Part shown: in pieces, positions 34,465-43,827 of the stretch | Layout of the letters: each line of letters begins with the position of its first letter | Position numbering within the stretch: position 1 is the first letter of the stretch | NCBI RefSeq assembly: GCF_900142765.1 | Contig: NZ_FRCB01000003.1 | Location: 124,001-188,000, forward strand | Origin: Roseovarius litoreus | GTDB lineage: Bacteria > Pseudomonadota > Alphaproteobacteria > Rhodobacterales > Rhodobacteraceae | Direction of reading: 5' to 3' | DNA length: 64,000 nt | Program-made: the position numbers and the translations under genes | Notes under the pieces: generated by a model | What the model was told of the DNA's origin: nothing | What the model saw: the letters and a program-made list of their open reading frames with translations, nothing else | Database searches by the model: none

Positions 34465-35666
34465 GTGTCGAACTCCTCTTGGCGGGGGGTGGCCGGGTCA
34501 AGCGGCGGTGCGTTGGCGATAATCTCGAACCGTTCCGGCGAGGGCAGGGGGCCGGGCAGCCCACGATCCTGCGCGCAGATATAGAGCGTTGGATCGGGAT
34601 GCAGTCGGCCTTGCTCGAGCGCGTCGAATTCGGGCTTGGGATCGTCGCGGAAAAAGACGTTGTGATGGGCAAGCTCGGGACCTTGCGGCGTGGCGGCGAA
34701 GGCCCAGACCTCGGCCGATAGGCTCCGACCTGCCCGCATTGTCTGGGGCGCAGCGGCATCGCAACCGGGACCAAGCGCGCCGGTGGCCAAAGCACGAGGA
34801 TCGCCATTGAAGATGACGGTGCTTGTCGCGATGCGGGTGCCATCGGTCAGGATCACGGCGCTCACGCGTCCGCCCTGCCGCTCGATCCGTTCCACATGTG
34901 TGTCAAACCGGGTTTCGGCGCCGCGTGCCTGCGCCAGATCGCATAGCGCCCGCGCGAGACGGTGCATGCCGCCCTGAACAACCCAGACCCCCGCCGCCTC
35001 GGCCTGCCAGATCAACGCCAGAAGGCCGGGAACCCTGTAGGGCGATCCCCCGACATAAGTGGCGTAGCGCCCGAAGAGTTGCGCAAGGCGCAGATCGTCG
35101 AACGTGCCATGCAAAAGCCCGGCCAGTGTCGAAAGGGGCGCCATGGGTCGAATCAGATGCGGGTGGCGCATCACATGTGCGGCAAGCCCCGGCAGCGACG
35201 GGGCGGCAGCACGCATCATGGGGTGTTCGAACCCTTGAAAGAGGGTCCGCGCCCGGGCCGAAAAGGCGCGGAACTGCCGCGCGGCGTTTGCTCCGGCGAA
35301 GGCGTCGATCGCCTCGGCACTGTCGGTTTCCGTGTCGAACAAGTCCAGACGGCTGCCATCGGGCCAGAAATGCCGGGCCAGAATGCGCTGTGGAACAAGG
35401 GTCACGTGATCGTCGAGCCGCTCGCCCATTTCCGCGAAAAGCTCGTCGAAGACGGCGCGCATGGTCAGCACCGTCGGGCCGGTATCCACTGGGCCTGCGG
35501 GGCTGTCCAGGCAGCGCATCTTGCCGCCGGGGGCGGGCTGCCTGTCCAGCAGAAGGACGGGCAGGCCCTCGTGAGCCAAACGCGCAGCAGCAGCGAGGCC
35601 GGCAATGCCGGCGCCGACGACGACCACGCGATCTTTGGCGGTTATGCCCGATGCGTTTGCTGTCAT
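34074..35666 (-). CDS. crtD: Methoxyneurosporene dehydrogenase CrtD
   Basis: 530 residues. An FAD Rossmann motif VVVGAGIAGLAAAARLAHEG near residue 16, PGGKMRCLDSPAGPVDTGPT, YVGGSPYRVPGLLALIW, and the C-terminal flavin motif LAGGGTHPGAGVPMATLSG. It desaturates C3-C4 of methoxyneurosporene/hydroxyneurosporene. ATG 35666 lies 93 bases from the divergent crtE start with two PpsR boxes between. The last ~35 residues (Ser/Thr-rich) are encoded in the region that also encodes the CrtC N-terminus in another frame. Confidence 0.95.
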   Translation of the reverse strand: MTANASGITAKDRVVVVGAGIAGLAAAARLAHEGLPVLLLDRQPAPGGKMRCLDSPAGPVDTGPTVLTMRAVFDELFAEMGERLDDHVTLVPQRILARHFWPDGSRLDLFDTETDSAEAIDAFAGANAARQFRAFSARARTLFQGFEHPMMRAAAPSLPGLAAHVMRHPHLIRPMAPLSTLAGLLHGTFDDLRLAQLFGRYATYVGGSPYRVPGLLALIWQAEAAGVWVVQGGMHRLARALCDLAQARGAETRFDTHVERIERQGGRVSAVILTDGTRIATSTVIFNGDPRALATGALGPGCDAAAPQTMRAGRSLSAEVWAFAATPQGPELAHHNVFFRDDPKPEFDALEQGRLHPDPTLYICAQDRGLPGPLPSPERFEIIANAPPLDPATPRQEEFDTCRTRTFQTLVRFGLSFDPIPGPEALTTPQGFDRLFPASLGSLYGQSPHGMTAAFQRPTARSPIPGLYLAGGGTHPGAGVPMATLSGRHAAAAILSDRTSTSTSRPMATHGGISTGSATTAPAPSVSSRS

Positions 35667-35695
35667 GGGTTGATTGTTGACTCGGCAAGGCAAAC

Positions 35696-35713
35696 TGTCC
35701 AGTATGATTTACA
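35696..35713. promoter_or_regulatory. PpsR/CrtJ box 1 between crtD and crtE
   Basis: TGTCCAGTATGATTTACA, an exact TGT-N12-ACA palindrome. It covers the spacer and -10 of a plausible crtE promoter: TTGACT at 35687-35692, 17 bases, TACACA at 35710-35715. Confidence 0.8.
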
Positions 35714-35720
35714 CATTGCC

Positions 35721-35738
35721 TGTCCTATTTTGTGGACA
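35721..35738. promoter_or_regulatory. PpsR/CrtJ box 2 between crtD and crtE
   Basis: TGTCCTATTTTGTGGACA, an exact TGT-N12-ACA palindrome seven bases after box 1. Tandem boxes at this spacing are the arrangement bound cooperatively by CrtJ/PpsR. Confidence 0.82.
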
Positions 35739-35759
35739 GGTCGCAAAAAGGAGGCCTCG

Positions 35760-36632
35760 ATGCCACTGACCGAGCGGATCGAAGCGGCTATCTCCTGCGC
35801 CATTGCCAGGGCGCGGGCCGGAAGGGCCCCAAGGCAATTGAGCGCGGCATTGGATTATGCCACGGCGCCCGGCGGCGCGCGGATACGTCCAACGATCTTG
35901 TTGTCGGTGGCGATGGCCTGCGGAGACGACCGGCCCGATGTGTCCGATGCGGCGGCCAGTGCGCTTGAATTGATCCATTGCGCGTCGCTTGTGCATGACG
36001 ATCTTCCCTGTTTCGACGATGCCGATATTCGGCGCGGAAAGCCGTCTGTGCATCGCGCCTTTTCCGAGCCTCTGGCGGTGCTGGCGGGCGACAGCCTGAT
36101 CGTACTGGCCTTCGAGGTGCTGGCGCGGCAGGCGATCACCGATCCGGCGCGCGCGGCGCGGCTGATGACCGCGCTTGCGGAGCGCACCGGAATGCCCGGT
36201 GGGATCTGCGCGGGGCAGGGCTGGGAAAGCGAGCCCGAGGTCGATCTGGCGGCCTATCACCGCTCGAAGACCGGCGCGCTGTTCATCGCGGCCACTGAGA
36301 TGGGGGCCATCGCGGCGGGCCATGATCCCGATAACTGGCGCGATCTTGGTGCCTTGATCGGCGAAGCGTTCCAGGTGGCGGACGATCTACGCGATGCGTT
36401 GCTGGACGAGACCACGCTTGGCAAGCCCGTGGGTCAGGATGCGCTGCATGGCCGGCCCAATGCGGTTGCCAAGCTGGGCGTTGACGGGGCCAGCAAACGC
36501 TTGTCGGATATTCTGGCGGGGGCGATCGCATCGATCCCGTCCTGTCCGGGCGAGGCGGATCTGGCCCGCATGGTTCGCAAGACTGCGGAGCGTATCGTGC
36601 CCAATGTGCCGGCGACGGCAGGCCGGGCCTGA
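35760..36632 (+). CDS. crtE: Geranylgeranyl diphosphate synthase CrtE
   Basis: 290 residues, a trans-prenyltransferase. The first aspartate-rich motif [10 protein letters not shown] is at residues 80-89 and the second, [11 protein letters not shown], is near residue 208. It makes GGPP for carotenoids and the bacteriochlorophyll tail. ATG 35760 follows AAAAAGGAGGCCTCG, a strong ribosome site. It is the first gene of the long rightward operon reaching the puf genes; two PpsR boxes precede it. Confidence 0.96.
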   Translation: MPLTERIEAAISCAIARARAGRAPRQLSAALDYATAPGGARIRPTILLSVAMACGDDRPDVSDAAASALELIHCASLVHDDLPCFDDADIRRGKPSVHRAFSEPLAVLAGDSLIVLAFEVLARQAITDPARAARLMTALAERTGMPGGICAGQGWESEPEVDLAAYHRSKTGALFIAATEMGAIAAGHDPDNWRDLGALIGEAFQVADDLRDALLDETTLGKPVGQDALHGRPNAVAKLGVDGASKRLSDILAGAIASIPSCPGEADLARMVRKTAERIVPNVPATAGRA

Positions 36633-36637
36633 ACGCC

Positions 36638-37768
36638 GTGGCGGCGCAGGACCCTCCGGCGCGTGGCGGTTTCGATCTGACGCGGTGGCTGAACCGGCTG
36701 ATCGCCCGCCCCGATATCCAGAGCCTTGCCGCAAGACTGCCCTTCAGTCGCGGGCTTGCACGGCGCGACGGTGCTGAGATTTTCGAGATTGTTCAGGGCT
36801 TTGTGCGTTCCCAGGTTCTGGGGGCGCTGGTCGAGTTGCGGGTGTTGCCGTGGCTGATGGAGCGGGATGCCTATCCTGCCGAGTTGGCGCAAGGCGCGGG
36901 CATCGCGCCCGAGCGGATGGAGATCCTTTTGCAGGCCGGTGCCGCCATGGGGCTGATGAAGCGCCGTGGCGATGGCCGGTTCCGCCTGTCGCGCAAGGGG
37001 GCCGCTTTGATCGGCGTGCCGGGCCTCGAGGCGATGATCCGGCATCACCACGTTTTTTATCAGGACATGGCCGATCCCGTGGCCTTGCTGCGCGGCGAGG
37101 GCGAGACGGGTCTGGCTCAGTTCTGGCCTTATGTGTTTGGCGCAAAGGGCGATATCCCGCCCGAAGACGCGCTGCGCTACTCGGACCTGATGGCGCAGTC
37201 ACAGGAGCTGGTGGCTCAGGATACGCTGCGGATGATTCCGCTGCGCGGTGTCAGCCGTCTGATGGATGTGGGCGGCGGCTCGGGGGTGTTCGTGTCGCAT
37301 GTGGCGCGGCGGTATCCGCGAATCGCGCTGAGCGTGTTCGATCTGCCCGAGGTGATCCCGGATGCGCGAAGGCGTCTGGGATCGGCCGGGCTCGATGGGC
37401 GCGTGATCTGCTGTGCGGGCTCGTTTCGTGACGGTCCGCTGCAGACCGGGGCGGATGCGATTTCCCTGATCCGGGTGCTTTATGATCACGATGACGCAAC
37501 CGTGGGCGATCTTTTGGCCAAGGTGCATGCCGCGCTTCCGCCCGGCGGGCGGCTGATCATATCCGAGCCGATGTCGGGCGGCGCAAGGCCCGATCCGATC
37601 TGCGATGTCTATTTCGCCTTCTACACAATGGCGATGGGCACCGGGCGCACGCGCTCGGCTGCGAGAATCGCGGAGCTGTGCGAGGCGGCGGGTTTCGAAG
37701 CCGTACGCGTGGCCAAGGCGCCACGCCCCTTTGTCACCAGCGCCTTGAGTTGCAGTAAGCCGCTGTAA
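36638..37768 (+). CDS. crtF: Hydroxyneurosporene O-methyltransferase CrtF
   Basis: 376 residues. An N-terminal dimerisation domain (residues ~20-140) precedes a class I SAM methyltransferase fold with the glycine motif [20 protein letters not shown] near residue 208, FDLPEVI, and the terminal family segment [12 protein letters not shown]. It methylates the C1 hydroxyl of demethylspheroidene-type carotenoids. The start is GTG 36638, five bases after the crtE stop. Confidence 0.94.
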   Translation: MAAQDPPARGGFDLTRWLNRLIARPDIQSLAARLPFSRGLARRDGAEIFEIVQGFVRSQVLGALVELRVLPWLMERDAYPAELAQGAGIAPERMEILLQAGAAMGLMKRRGDGRFRLSRKGAALIGVPGLEAMIRHHHVFYQDMADPVALLRGEGETGLAQFWPYVFGAKGDIPPEDALRYSDLMAQSQELVAQDTLRMIPLRGVSRLMDVGGGSGVFVSHVARRYPRIALSVFDLPEVIPDARRRLGSAGLDGRVICCAGSFRDGPLQTGADAISLIRVLYDHDDATVGDLLAKVHAALPPGGRLIISEPMSGGARPDPICDVYFAFYTMAMGTGRTRSAARIAELCEAAGFEAVRVAKAPRPFVTSALSCSKPL

Positions 37769-37795
37769 GGCTTTTGCAAACAATCTCCTCTCATA

Positions 37796-37813
37796 TGTAA
37801 ACTAAACTTGACA
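37796..37813. promoter_or_regulatory. PpsR/CrtJ box 1 of the bchC promoter
   Basis: TGTAAACTAAACTTGACA, an exact TGT-N12-ACA palindrome overlapping the proposed -35 hexamer TTGACA (37808-37813). It is near-identical to the crtI box. Confidence 0.9.
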
Positions 37814-37835
37814 CTTTGGTGTGTGTCTTTAAACT
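37808..37835 (+). promoter_or_regulatory. Sigma-70-type promoter of bchC
   Basis: A perfect -35 TTGACA (37808-37813), a 16-base spacer and TAAACT (37830-37835) lie between crtF and bchC, inside the two PpsR boxes. Repressor binding would block RNA polymerase. The start site itself is inferred. Confidence 0.65.
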
Positions 37836-37839
37836 TACA
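37822..37839. promoter_or_regulatory. PpsR/CrtJ box 2 of the bchC promoter
   Basis: TGTGTCTTTAAACTTACA, an exact TGT-N12-ACA palindrome overlapping the proposed -10. The 8-base gap to box 1 is the same as reported for the Rhodobacter bchC promoter (established knowledge). Confidence 0.9.
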
Positions 37840-37905
37840 AATAGGCCTGCAATCCGCGCTGAGTCTGTCGACCAGCAGGGGGCCCAAGGAAACAAGGAGA
37901 TGTTA

Positions 37906-38847
37906 ATGGAGGCCCGCGCTGTCTTTTTGAACGGTCCAGAGGATCTTCACTTGGACACTCTCGCGCTCAAAGCGCCGGGAGCCGGGGATCTGGTCGTTGA
38001 CATCGCGCATTCCGGAATCTCCACCGGCACCGAAAAGCTGTTCTGGTCAGGCCGGATGCCGCCCTTCCCGGGCATGGGGTATCCGCTTGTTCCCGGCTAT
38101 GAGGCGGCAGGCGAGGTGGTCGAGGCCGCGCCCGGCACCGGTTTCAAGCCTGGGGATCATGTATTCGTCCCCGGTGCAGATTGTTTTAACGGAGCGTTCG
38201 GTCTTTTCGGCGGCGCCTCGGCGCGTCTGGTGACGAAGGCCGACCGCGTCACGCGAATCGATCCGGTCCTCGGGGCCGAAGGCGCGCTTCTGGCTCTCGC
38301 GGCTACGGCGCGGCACGCGATGGCGGGGCTCGACAAGGCCGTGCCCGATCTGATCGTGGGGCATGGTGTGCTGGGGCGCTTGCTTGCGCGGCTGACCATC
38401 GCCGCCGGTGCGCCCGCGCCCACCGTCTGGGAGACGCAGGCCGACCGGCGCACGGGCGCCACGGGATACCAGGTGATCGCCCCAGAAGACGACACGCGCC
38501 GTGACTATGGCGCGATTTACGATGCCTCGGGCAATTCGGCCATTCTCAACGATCTGGTGGGCCGCATCCGCAAGGGCGGCGAGATCGTTCTGGCCGGGTT
38601 TTATCCCGATGCGCTGAGTTTCGCCTTTCCGCCCGCTTTCATGAAAGAGGCGCGGTTCCGCGTCGCGGCGGAATGGGCGCGCGATGATCTGACCGCGACC
38701 GCCGCATTGGTGAATAGCGGCGCGCTGTCGCTGGAGGGGCTGATCACGCATCGCGCCTCGGCGCGGCAGGCACCCGACGCCTACCGAACGGCATTCGAAG
38801 ACAGCGGATGCCTGAAAATGATACTTGATTGGGAGGACGCCGCGTGA
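37906..38847 (+). CDS. bchC: Bacteriochlorophyllide a dehydrogenase BchC
   Basis: 313 residues of the medium-chain dehydrogenase type. Family motifs are [31 protein letters not shown] (starting near residue 31, given here only as its key parts SGISTGTEK and PLVPGYE), FVPGADCF and [13 protein letters not shown]. It oxidises the 3-hydroxyethyl group to the acetyl of bacteriochlorophyllide a. ATG 37906 has AAGGAG six bases upstream; an ATG two codons earlier (37900) sits too close to that site. It heads the bchCXYZ-puf part of the operon. Confidence 0.95.
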   Translation: MEARAVFLNGPEDLHLDTLALKAPGAGDLVVDIAHSGISTGTEKLFWSGRMPPFPGMGYPLVPGYEAAGEVVEAAPGTGFKPGDHVFVPGADCFNGAFGLFGGASARLVTKADRVTRIDPVLGAEGALLALAATARHAMAGLDKAVPDLIVGHGVLGRLLARLTIAAGAPAPTVWETQADRRTGATGYQVIAPEDDTRRDYGAIYDASGNSAILNDLVGRIRKGGEIVLAGFYPDALSFAFPPAFMKEARFRVAAEWARDDLTATAALVNSGALSLEGLITHRASARQAPDAYRTAFEDSGCLKMILDWEDAA

Positions 38848-39848
38848 AGGACGAAGTACCGAATCTGAAGGATTTCGACAAACGCCTGCGGGATGAGGCG
38901 GCTGAAGAGCCGACCCTGGAGGTTCCTCATGGGGAGCCGACCTCGAAAACCCAGATCATCGCGATTTACGGCAAGGGCGGGATCGGCAAATCCTTCACGC
39001 TGGCCAATCTCAGTCACATGATGGCCGAACAGGGCAAGCGCGTCCTGTTGATCGGCTGCGATCCCAAATCCGATACGACCTCGCTTTTGTTCGGTGGCAA
39101 GGCTTGCCCCACGATCATCGAGACCTCGACCAAGAAGAACCTCGCCGGCGAGCAGGTGCAGATCGGCGATGTCTGCTTCAAGCGCGGCGGTGTCTTCGCG
39201 ATGGAGCTTGGCGGGCCGGAAGTGGGTCGTGGCTGTGGTGGTCGCGGGATCATCCATGGCTTCGAACTTCTTGAAAAGCTGGGCTTTCACGATTGGGATT
39301 TCGATTATGTCCTGCTTGATTTCCTGGGCGACGTGGTCTGTGGCGGCTTCGGCCTGCCGATCGCGCGGGACATGGCGCAGAAGGTGATCCTTGTGGGTTC
39401 GAACGATCTGCAATCGCTGTATGTCGCCAACAATGTCTGCTCGGCGGTCGAGTATTTCCGCAAGATGGGTGGCAATGTCGGGATCGCCGGTCTGGTGATC
39501 AACAAGGACGATGGCTCGGGCGAGGCGCAGGCTTTTGCCAAGGCGGTGGATATCCCCGTGCTGGCGGCCATTCCGCAGGATGACGATCTGCGCAAGAAAT
39601 CCGCCAATTACCAGATTGTCGGCACGGCCCAAAGCCAATGGGGCGCGCTGTTTGCCGAGCTGGCCGAGGCGGTGTCTCTGGCGCCGCCGGTGCGGCCTGC
39701 ACCGCTGGATCAGGACGGGCTTCTGGCGCTGTTCGACGGCTCGGATACCGGAGCGGGTGTCACGCTGGAGCCCGCGACCGACGAGGACATGCGCGGCAAA
39801 TACGCCGTCACGCGCGAGAGCCTGGAGGTGATCTATGACGAAGCATGA
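38844..39848 (+). CDS. bchX: Chlorophyllide a reductase iron protein BchX
   Basis: 334 residues, NifH-like. The P-loop GKGGIGKS is near residue 40 and the two [4Fe-4S] cysteines lie in GRGCGGRGI and DVVCGGFG. BchX passes electrons to BchYZ to reduce ring B of chlorophyllide a. The start is taken as GTG 38844, which overlaps the bchC stop and has GGGAGG upstream; a TTG at 38829 is less likely. Its last 14 bases overlap a small ORF with a very strong ribosome site. Confidence 0.96.
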   Translation: MKDEVPNLKDFDKRLRDEAAEEPTLEVPHGEPTSKTQIIAIYGKGGIGKSFTLANLSHMMAEQGKRVLLIGCDPKSDTTSLLFGGKACPTIIETSTKKNLAGEQVQIGDVCFKRGGVFAMELGGPEVGRGCGGRGIIHGFELLEKLGFHDWDFDYVLLDFLGDVVCGGFGLPIARDMAQKVILVGSNDLQSLYVANNVCSAVEYFRKMGGNVGIAGLVINKDDGSGEAQAFAKAVDIPVLAAIPQDDDLRKKSANYQIVGTAQSQWGALFAELAEAVSLAPPVRPAPLDQDGLLALFDGSDTGAGVTLEPATDEDMRGKYAVTRESLEVIYDEA

Positions 39849-39978
39849 TCAGTCCTGTGACCGCCGCCTGAACGAAGTCCGCGAAATGCTGGCCCGGGCC
39901 CGCCCCGACCAGATTCGCCGACTTGTCGAGGATATCCGCCAATCCGGCCAGCAAGAGGACACCCGGGGGACTGCATGA
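39835..39978 (+). CDS. Small ORF (47 residues) between bchX and bchY
   Basis: A reading frame of 47 codons that overlaps the end of bchX by 14 bases and the start of bchY by four (ATGA). GGAGGTGATC stands at 39824-39833, directly before the ATG; this is a ten-base match to the anti-Shine-Dalgarno end of 16S rRNA. The peptide is highly charged and helix-prone, with LARARPDQIRRLVEDIR in the middle and two His/Cys near the N-terminus (KHDQSC). It has no signal or membrane segment. I know of no family. It may be a real small protein or only a device to couple bchX and bchY translation. Confidence 0.6.
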   Translation: MTKHDQSCDRRLNEVREMLARARPDQIRRLVEDIRQSGQQEDTRGTA

Positions 39979-41537
39979 GCGAAGAAGTCACATATGACGA
40001 CGCCGCGACTGCGCAGGTGATCGAAGGCAAGTCCGACGCGCCGGCCCCTGAACTGCAGGGCGATCCGGGGCTTGGCTGCCACTCGGGCGCCGAGATGGAA
40101 AAGGCCGCCCGCATGGCCGGCCAATCCGAGCTGCTGGACCAGTATGCCAAGGACTATCCCCAAGGTCCGCATGACAAGCCGCAAAGCATGTGCCCCGCCT
40201 TTGGTTCGCTGCGGGTTGGGCTGCGCATGAAACGGGTGGCCACGGTGCTCTCCGGTTCGGCCTGCTGCGTTTACGGTCTGACCTTCGTGAGCCATTTCTA
40301 CGGTGCGCGGCGGTCGGTCGGCTATGTGCCGTTCAATTCCGAAAGCCTGGTGACGGGGAAGCTCTTCGAGGATATCCGCGACAGCGTGCACGAGCTGGCC
40401 GATCCCGACCGCTTCGATGCGGTGGTTGTGACCAATCTGTGCGTGCCAACCGCCAGCGGTGTTCCGCTGCGGCTTTTGCCGAGTGAAATCAACGGCGTAC
40501 GGATCGTCGGCATTGATGTGCCGGGGTTCGGAATTCCAACCCATGCCGAGGCCAAGGACGTGCTGGCCGGCGCGATGCTGAATTATGCGCGCAAGGAAAT
40601 CCAGGCCGGCCCGGTGCCCAAGCCCGAGGGCGGTGTGTCCGACAGGCCAAGCGTGGCCCTGTTGGGCGAGATGTTCCCGGTCGATCCGGTGATGATCGGC
40701 CAGATGCTGGCGCCCATGGGGCTGGCGGCAGGGCCGGTGGTGCCATGCCGCGAATGGCGCGAGCTTTATGCCGCGCTGGATTGCGGCGCGGTCGCGGCGA
40801 TCCATCCGTTCTATACCGCCGCCGTCCGCGAGTTTCAGGCCGCAGGCCGCCCCATCGTGGGCAGCGCGCCCGTAGGGCATGACGGCACCGCCGCCTGGCT
40901 GGCGGGGATCGGTGACGCGTTCGGTTTGTCCGCCGACAAGGTGGCGCAGGCGCAGAATGCGTTTTTGCCGGCGATCAAGGGCGCGCTGAGTGCAGCGCCG
41001 ATCAATGGCACGATCACGTTAAGCGGATATGAAGGCAGCGAACTGCTGGTTGCCCGGCTGCTGATCGAGAGCGGTGCGGATGTGCCTTATGTGGGCACCG
41101 CCTGCCCGAAAACCCCGTGGTCGGAAGCGGATGCCGAATGGCTGCGCGCCCGCGGTGTGACGGTGAAATTCCGCGCCTCGCTGGAAGACGATTGCGCGGC
41201 GATGGAAGGACTGAAACCCGATCTGGCCATCGGCACGACACCGGTTGTGCAAAAGGCCAAAGAGCTCGCGATTCCAGCGCTTTACTTCACAAACCTCATC
41301 TCGGCGCGACCGCTGATGGGACCTGCAGGGGCAGGCAGCCTGGCCGAGGTGGTCAATGCCGCCATGGCAGGCAAGGCGCGCATGGAACATATGCGCGAAT
41401 TCTTTGAGGGTGTGGGCACCGGCGATACCGCCGGTGTCTGGGAGGGCGATCCGAATATCCGCGAGGATTATCGCGCCCTGAACCTCAAGAAACTGGAAAA
41501 ACAGCGCCGCGCCGCCAAGGCGCAGGAGATGATCTGA
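39975..41537 (+). CDS. bchY: Chlorophyllide a reductase subunit BchY
   Basis: 520 residues, NifD/BchN-like. Cluster-ligand cysteines lie in [12 protein letters not shown] (near residue 72), SGSACCVYG (near 95) and [10 protein letters not shown] (near 154). The C-terminal part has [19 protein letters not shown] and [10 protein letters not shown]. With BchZ it forms the catalytic component that reduces chlorophyllide a to 3-vinyl-bacteriochlorophyllide a. ATG 39975 overlaps the small ORF stop. A 94-base spacer with tandem repeats separates it from bchZ. Confidence 0.96.
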   Translation: MSEEVTYDDAATAQVIEGKSDAPAPELQGDPGLGCHSGAEMEKAARMAGQSELLDQYAKDYPQGPHDKPQSMCPAFGSLRVGLRMKRVATVLSGSACCVYGLTFVSHFYGARRSVGYVPFNSESLVTGKLFEDIRDSVHELADPDRFDAVVVTNLCVPTASGVPLRLLPSEINGVRIVGIDVPGFGIPTHAEAKDVLAGAMLNYARKEIQAGPVPKPEGGVSDRPSVALLGEMFPVDPVMIGQMLAPMGLAAGPVVPCREWRELYAALDCGAVAAIHPFYTAAVREFQAAGRPIVGSAPVGHDGTAAWLAGIGDAFGLSADKVAQAQNAFLPAIKGALSAAPINGTITLSGYEGSELLVARLLIESGADVPYVGTACPKTPWSEADAEWLRARGVTVKFRASLEDDCAAMEGLKPDLAIGTTPVVQKAKELAIPALYFTNLISARPLMGPAGAGSLAEVVNAAMAGKARMEHMREFFEGVGTGDTAGVWEGDPNIREDYRALNLKKLEKQRRAAKAQEMI

Positions 41538-41565
41538 TGGGTGTCCGGGGGCAAAATATCCGCTT

Positions 41566-41602
41566 CGGTATCACGTCGGTATCACGTCGGTATTGCGTCG
41601 GT
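41566..41602. repeat. 11-bp tandem repeats in the bchY-bchZ gap
   Basis: CGGTATCACGT is present twice exactly (41566-41576, 41577-41587), a third time with two changes (CGGTATTGCGT, 41588-41598), and a fourth partial copy CGGT begins at 41599. The bchY-bchZ gap is an unusually long spacer for this operon. A 33-codon frame (41537-41638) runs through the repeats from the bchY stop into bchZ; I do not treat it as a gene. Confidence 0.75.
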
Positions 41603-41631
41603 GCGACTCACCGCGCGAAAGGCGGTGCGCC

Positions 41632-43113
41632 ATGCTGATCCAGGATCATGACCGGGCTGGCGGCTATTGGGGGGCGATCTATGCCTTCTGCGCCATCAAG
41701 GGTCTGCAGGTGGTCATAGACGGTCCCGTGGGCTGCGAGAACCTGCCCGTGACCTCGGTGCTGCATTACACCGATGCGTTGCCGCCCCATGAGTTGCCGA
41801 TCGTGGTGACGGGGCTTGGCGAAGAGGAATTGGGCCGCGACGGCACCGAAGGCGCGATGAAGCGGGCCTGGGGCACGCTTGATCCGGCACTTCCCGCCGT
41901 GGTCGTCACCGGCTCGATCGCCGAGATGATCGGCGGTGGCGTGACGCCGATGGGCACCAATATCCAGCGTTTCCTGCCGCGCACCATCGACGAGGACCAG
42001 TGGCAAGCCGCTGATCGCGCGATGACCTGGCTGTTCACCGAATTCGGAATGACCAAGGGCAGGATGCCCCGCGAGAAGGCCCGCGAGGATGGCGCCGCGC
42101 CGCGCGTCAACATTCTTGGCCCGATGTATGGCACGTTCAACATGCCGAGCGACCTGCACGAGATCCGCCGTCTGGTCGAAGGGATCGGCGCCGAGGTCAA
42201 CATGGTGATGCCGCTTGGCGCGCATCTGGCCGAGATGCGCGATCTGGTGAACGCGGATGTGAACATCTGCATGTATCGCGAGTTTGGCCGGGGTCTGTGC
42301 GAGGTGCTGGAAAAGCCCTATCTGCAGGCGCCCATCGGGGTCGAGAGCACGACGAAATTCCTGCGCAAGCTGGGCGAGCTTCTGGGGCTGGACCCCGAGC
42401 CGTTCATCGCCCGCGAAAAGCATTCGACGATCAAGCCGGTCTGGGATCTGTGGCGCAGCGTCACGCAGGATTTCTTTGCCACGGCCAGTTTCGGCATCGT
42501 CGCCAACGAGACCTATGCCCGCGGCATCCGCAATTACCTCGAAGGTGATCTGGGACTGCCTTGCGCCTTCGCGGTGTCGCGCAGCGCCGGGACCAAGACC
42601 AACAACGAGGAAGTGCGCGCGCTGATCGGGCAGGCACGTCCGCTGATCCTGATGGGGTCGATCAACGAGAAAATGTATCTCGCCGAGCTGCAGGGCGGGC
42701 ATGGGCCGAAACCGGCCTTCATCCCCGCCAGCTTCCCCGGTGCCGCGATCCGACGGGCCACGGGAACACCGATGATGGGCTATGCGGGGGCCACGTATCT
42801 CTTGCAGGAAGTGTGCAACGGGCTGTTCGATGCGCTGTTCCACATCCTGCCGCTCGGCTCCGAGATGGACGCCACTGCCGCCACGCCGACGCCGCTGCGC
42901 CGCGACTTCCCCTGGGACGAGGACGCGCAACGCGAGCTCGACCGGATCGTTGCCGGCCATCCGGTTCTGACCCGAATTTCCGCAGCAAAGACCCTGCGCG
43001 ACGCCGCCGAGGAAGCCGCCCTGCGGCAAGGCGCCGAGCGCGTGGTCCTGGAAACCGTGCAAGCCCTGTCGCCCGAGGGGCGCCAGGCACAGCCAGTTCA
43101 CAAGGAGGACTGA
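41632..43113 (+). CDS. bchZ: Chlorophyllide a reductase subunit BchZ
   Basis: 493 residues, NifK/BchB-like. It begins [19 protein letters not shown], then [20 protein letters not shown] with a cluster Cys near residue 36, [12 protein letters not shown], and the terminal [15 protein letters not shown] helix. It partners BchY. ATG 41632 fits the family start although its ribosome site is weak (AAGG 13 bases upstream), so translation may rely on coupling. pufQ follows after four bases. Confidence 0.95.
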   Translation: MLIQDHDRAGGYWGAIYAFCAIKGLQVVIDGPVGCENLPVTSVLHYTDALPPHELPIVVTGLGEEELGRDGTEGAMKRAWGTLDPALPAVVVTGSIAEMIGGGVTPMGTNIQRFLPRTIDEDQWQAADRAMTWLFTEFGMTKGRMPREKAREDGAAPRVNILGPMYGTFNMPSDLHEIRRLVEGIGAEVNMVMPLGAHLAEMRDLVNADVNICMYREFGRGLCEVLEKPYLQAPIGVESTTKFLRKLGELLGLDPEPFIAREKHSTIKPVWDLWRSVTQDFFATASFGIVANETYARGIRNYLEGDLGLPCAFAVSRSAGTKTNNEEVRALIGQARPLILMGSINEKMYLAELQGGHGPKPAFIPASFPGAAIRRATGTPMMGYAGATYLLQEVCNGLFDALFHILPLGSEMDATAATPTPLRRDFPWDEDAQRELDRIVAGHPVLTRISAAKTLRDAAEEAALRQGAERVVLETVQALSPEGRQAQPVHKED

Positions 43114-43117
43114 CATC

Positions 43118-43342
43118 ATGACCGACATGACATCCAACCCGCCGCAGCGCAGCCATCACGGTCGTCGCCGCAGCCTGGAATTCAAGGTCTATTTCGCGAC
43201 GATCTTCATCGTGGCGCTGCCTTTCGCAACGGTCAGTTACCTGCGCGATGTCGGGGCGCTCCGCACGTTGAACCTGCGCGGCCCGCTGGCCCGCGCATGG
43301 TCCGAGGCGGATCGCACGACGCCATTCATATTCTCGGCCTGA
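43118..43342 (+). CDS. pufQ: PufQ protein
   Basis: 74 residues. One transmembrane helix (FKVYFATIFIVALPFATVSY, around residues 22-41) and the PufQ C-terminal pattern GPLARAWSEADRTTPFIF. PufQ is needed for normal bacteriochlorophyll production and RC-LH1 formation in Rhodobacter, perhaps as a tetrapyrrole carrier. ATG 43118 follows GGAGGACTGACATC. It is the first puf gene, 140 bases before pufB. Confidence 0.9.
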   Translation: MTDMTSNPPQRSHHGRRRSLEFKVYFATIFIVALPFATVSYLRDVGALRTLNLRGPLARAWSEADRTTPFIFSA

Positions 43343-43452
43343 GCACGTCCAAGTGCTCGGTGATCCGAGATCCAAGCTGCCTGTCCGAAAGGGCGGACAG
43401 AAACCTGAGGGACCGTGAAGGCCCCGAAGGCACCCGGCCGCGGGGTTCGCGG
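43341..43452 (+). promoter_or_regulatory. Hairpin-rich leader between pufQ and pufB
   Basis: Three inverted repeats in the transcript: GAGCAC/GTGCTC (43341-43346 and 43353-43358), CTGTCCG/CGGACAG (43381-43387 and 43394-43400) and CCGCG/CGCGG (43438-43442 and 43448-43452). In Rhodobacter, 5' hairpins here stabilise the pufBA message after cleavage; that role is inferred for this organism. Confidence 0.6.
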
Positions 43453-43481
43453 CGTCAGCATAACGTTCCGGAGGAAAGTTC

Positions 43482-43631
43482 ATGGCTGATAAATCCGACC
43501 TGTCCTTCACAGGTCTCACAGACGAGCAGGCCCAGGAGCTGCATTCGGTCTACATGAGCGGCCTTTGGCTGTTCGCGCTGATTGCAGTGGTTGCACACAT
43601 CGCAACCTTCATCTGGTTCCCGTGGTTCTAA
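43482..43631 (+). CDS. pufB: Light-harvesting 1 beta subunit PufB
   Basis: 49 residues: an acidic N-terminal part ([20 protein letters not shown]), then one transmembrane helix with the Bchl-binding His39 in the pattern A-x3-H-x3-W ([11 protein letters not shown]) and the terminal WFPWF. It pairs with PufA to form LH1 around the reaction centre. ATG 43482 has GGAGGAAAG upstream. pufA begins 15 bases after its stop. Confidence 0.96.
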   Translation: MADKSDLSFTGLTDEQAQELHSVYMSGLWLFALIAVVAHIATFIWFPWF

Positions 43632-43646
43632 GGAAGGGGTATAGAA

Positions 43647-43808
43647 ATGGCTAAATTCTACAAGATCTGGCTCATCTTCGACCCCCGCCGCGTGTTCGTG
43701 GCGCAGGGCGCGTTCCTGTTTCTGCTCGCAGCGATGATCCACCTCGTGCTTCTGAGCACCGACGGTTTCAACTGGTTTGAAATCGCCGCTGCCAAGTACG
43801 GCGGCTGA
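43647..43808 (+). CDS. pufA: Light-harvesting 1 alpha subunit PufA
   Basis: 53 residues: [20 protein letters not shown], a transmembrane helix with the Bchl-ligand His32 ([11 protein letters not shown]) and the aromatic FNW that hydrogen-bonds the pigment. It is the LH1 alpha polypeptide. GGAAGGGG precedes the start. A 12-bp hairpin after the stop probably protects the pufBA part of the message. Confidence 0.96.
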   Translation: MAKFYKIWLIFDPRRVFVAQGAFLFLLAAMIHLVLLSTDGFNWFEIAAAKYGG

Positions 43809-43827
43809 TCAGCTGATGCAAGACAGC

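Noticed and set aside
41537-41638. 33-codon frame between bchY and bchZ as a gene
   Set aside because: It consists largely of the 11-bp repeats, has no ribosome-binding site of its own and no protein-like features; kept only as a possible coupling element.
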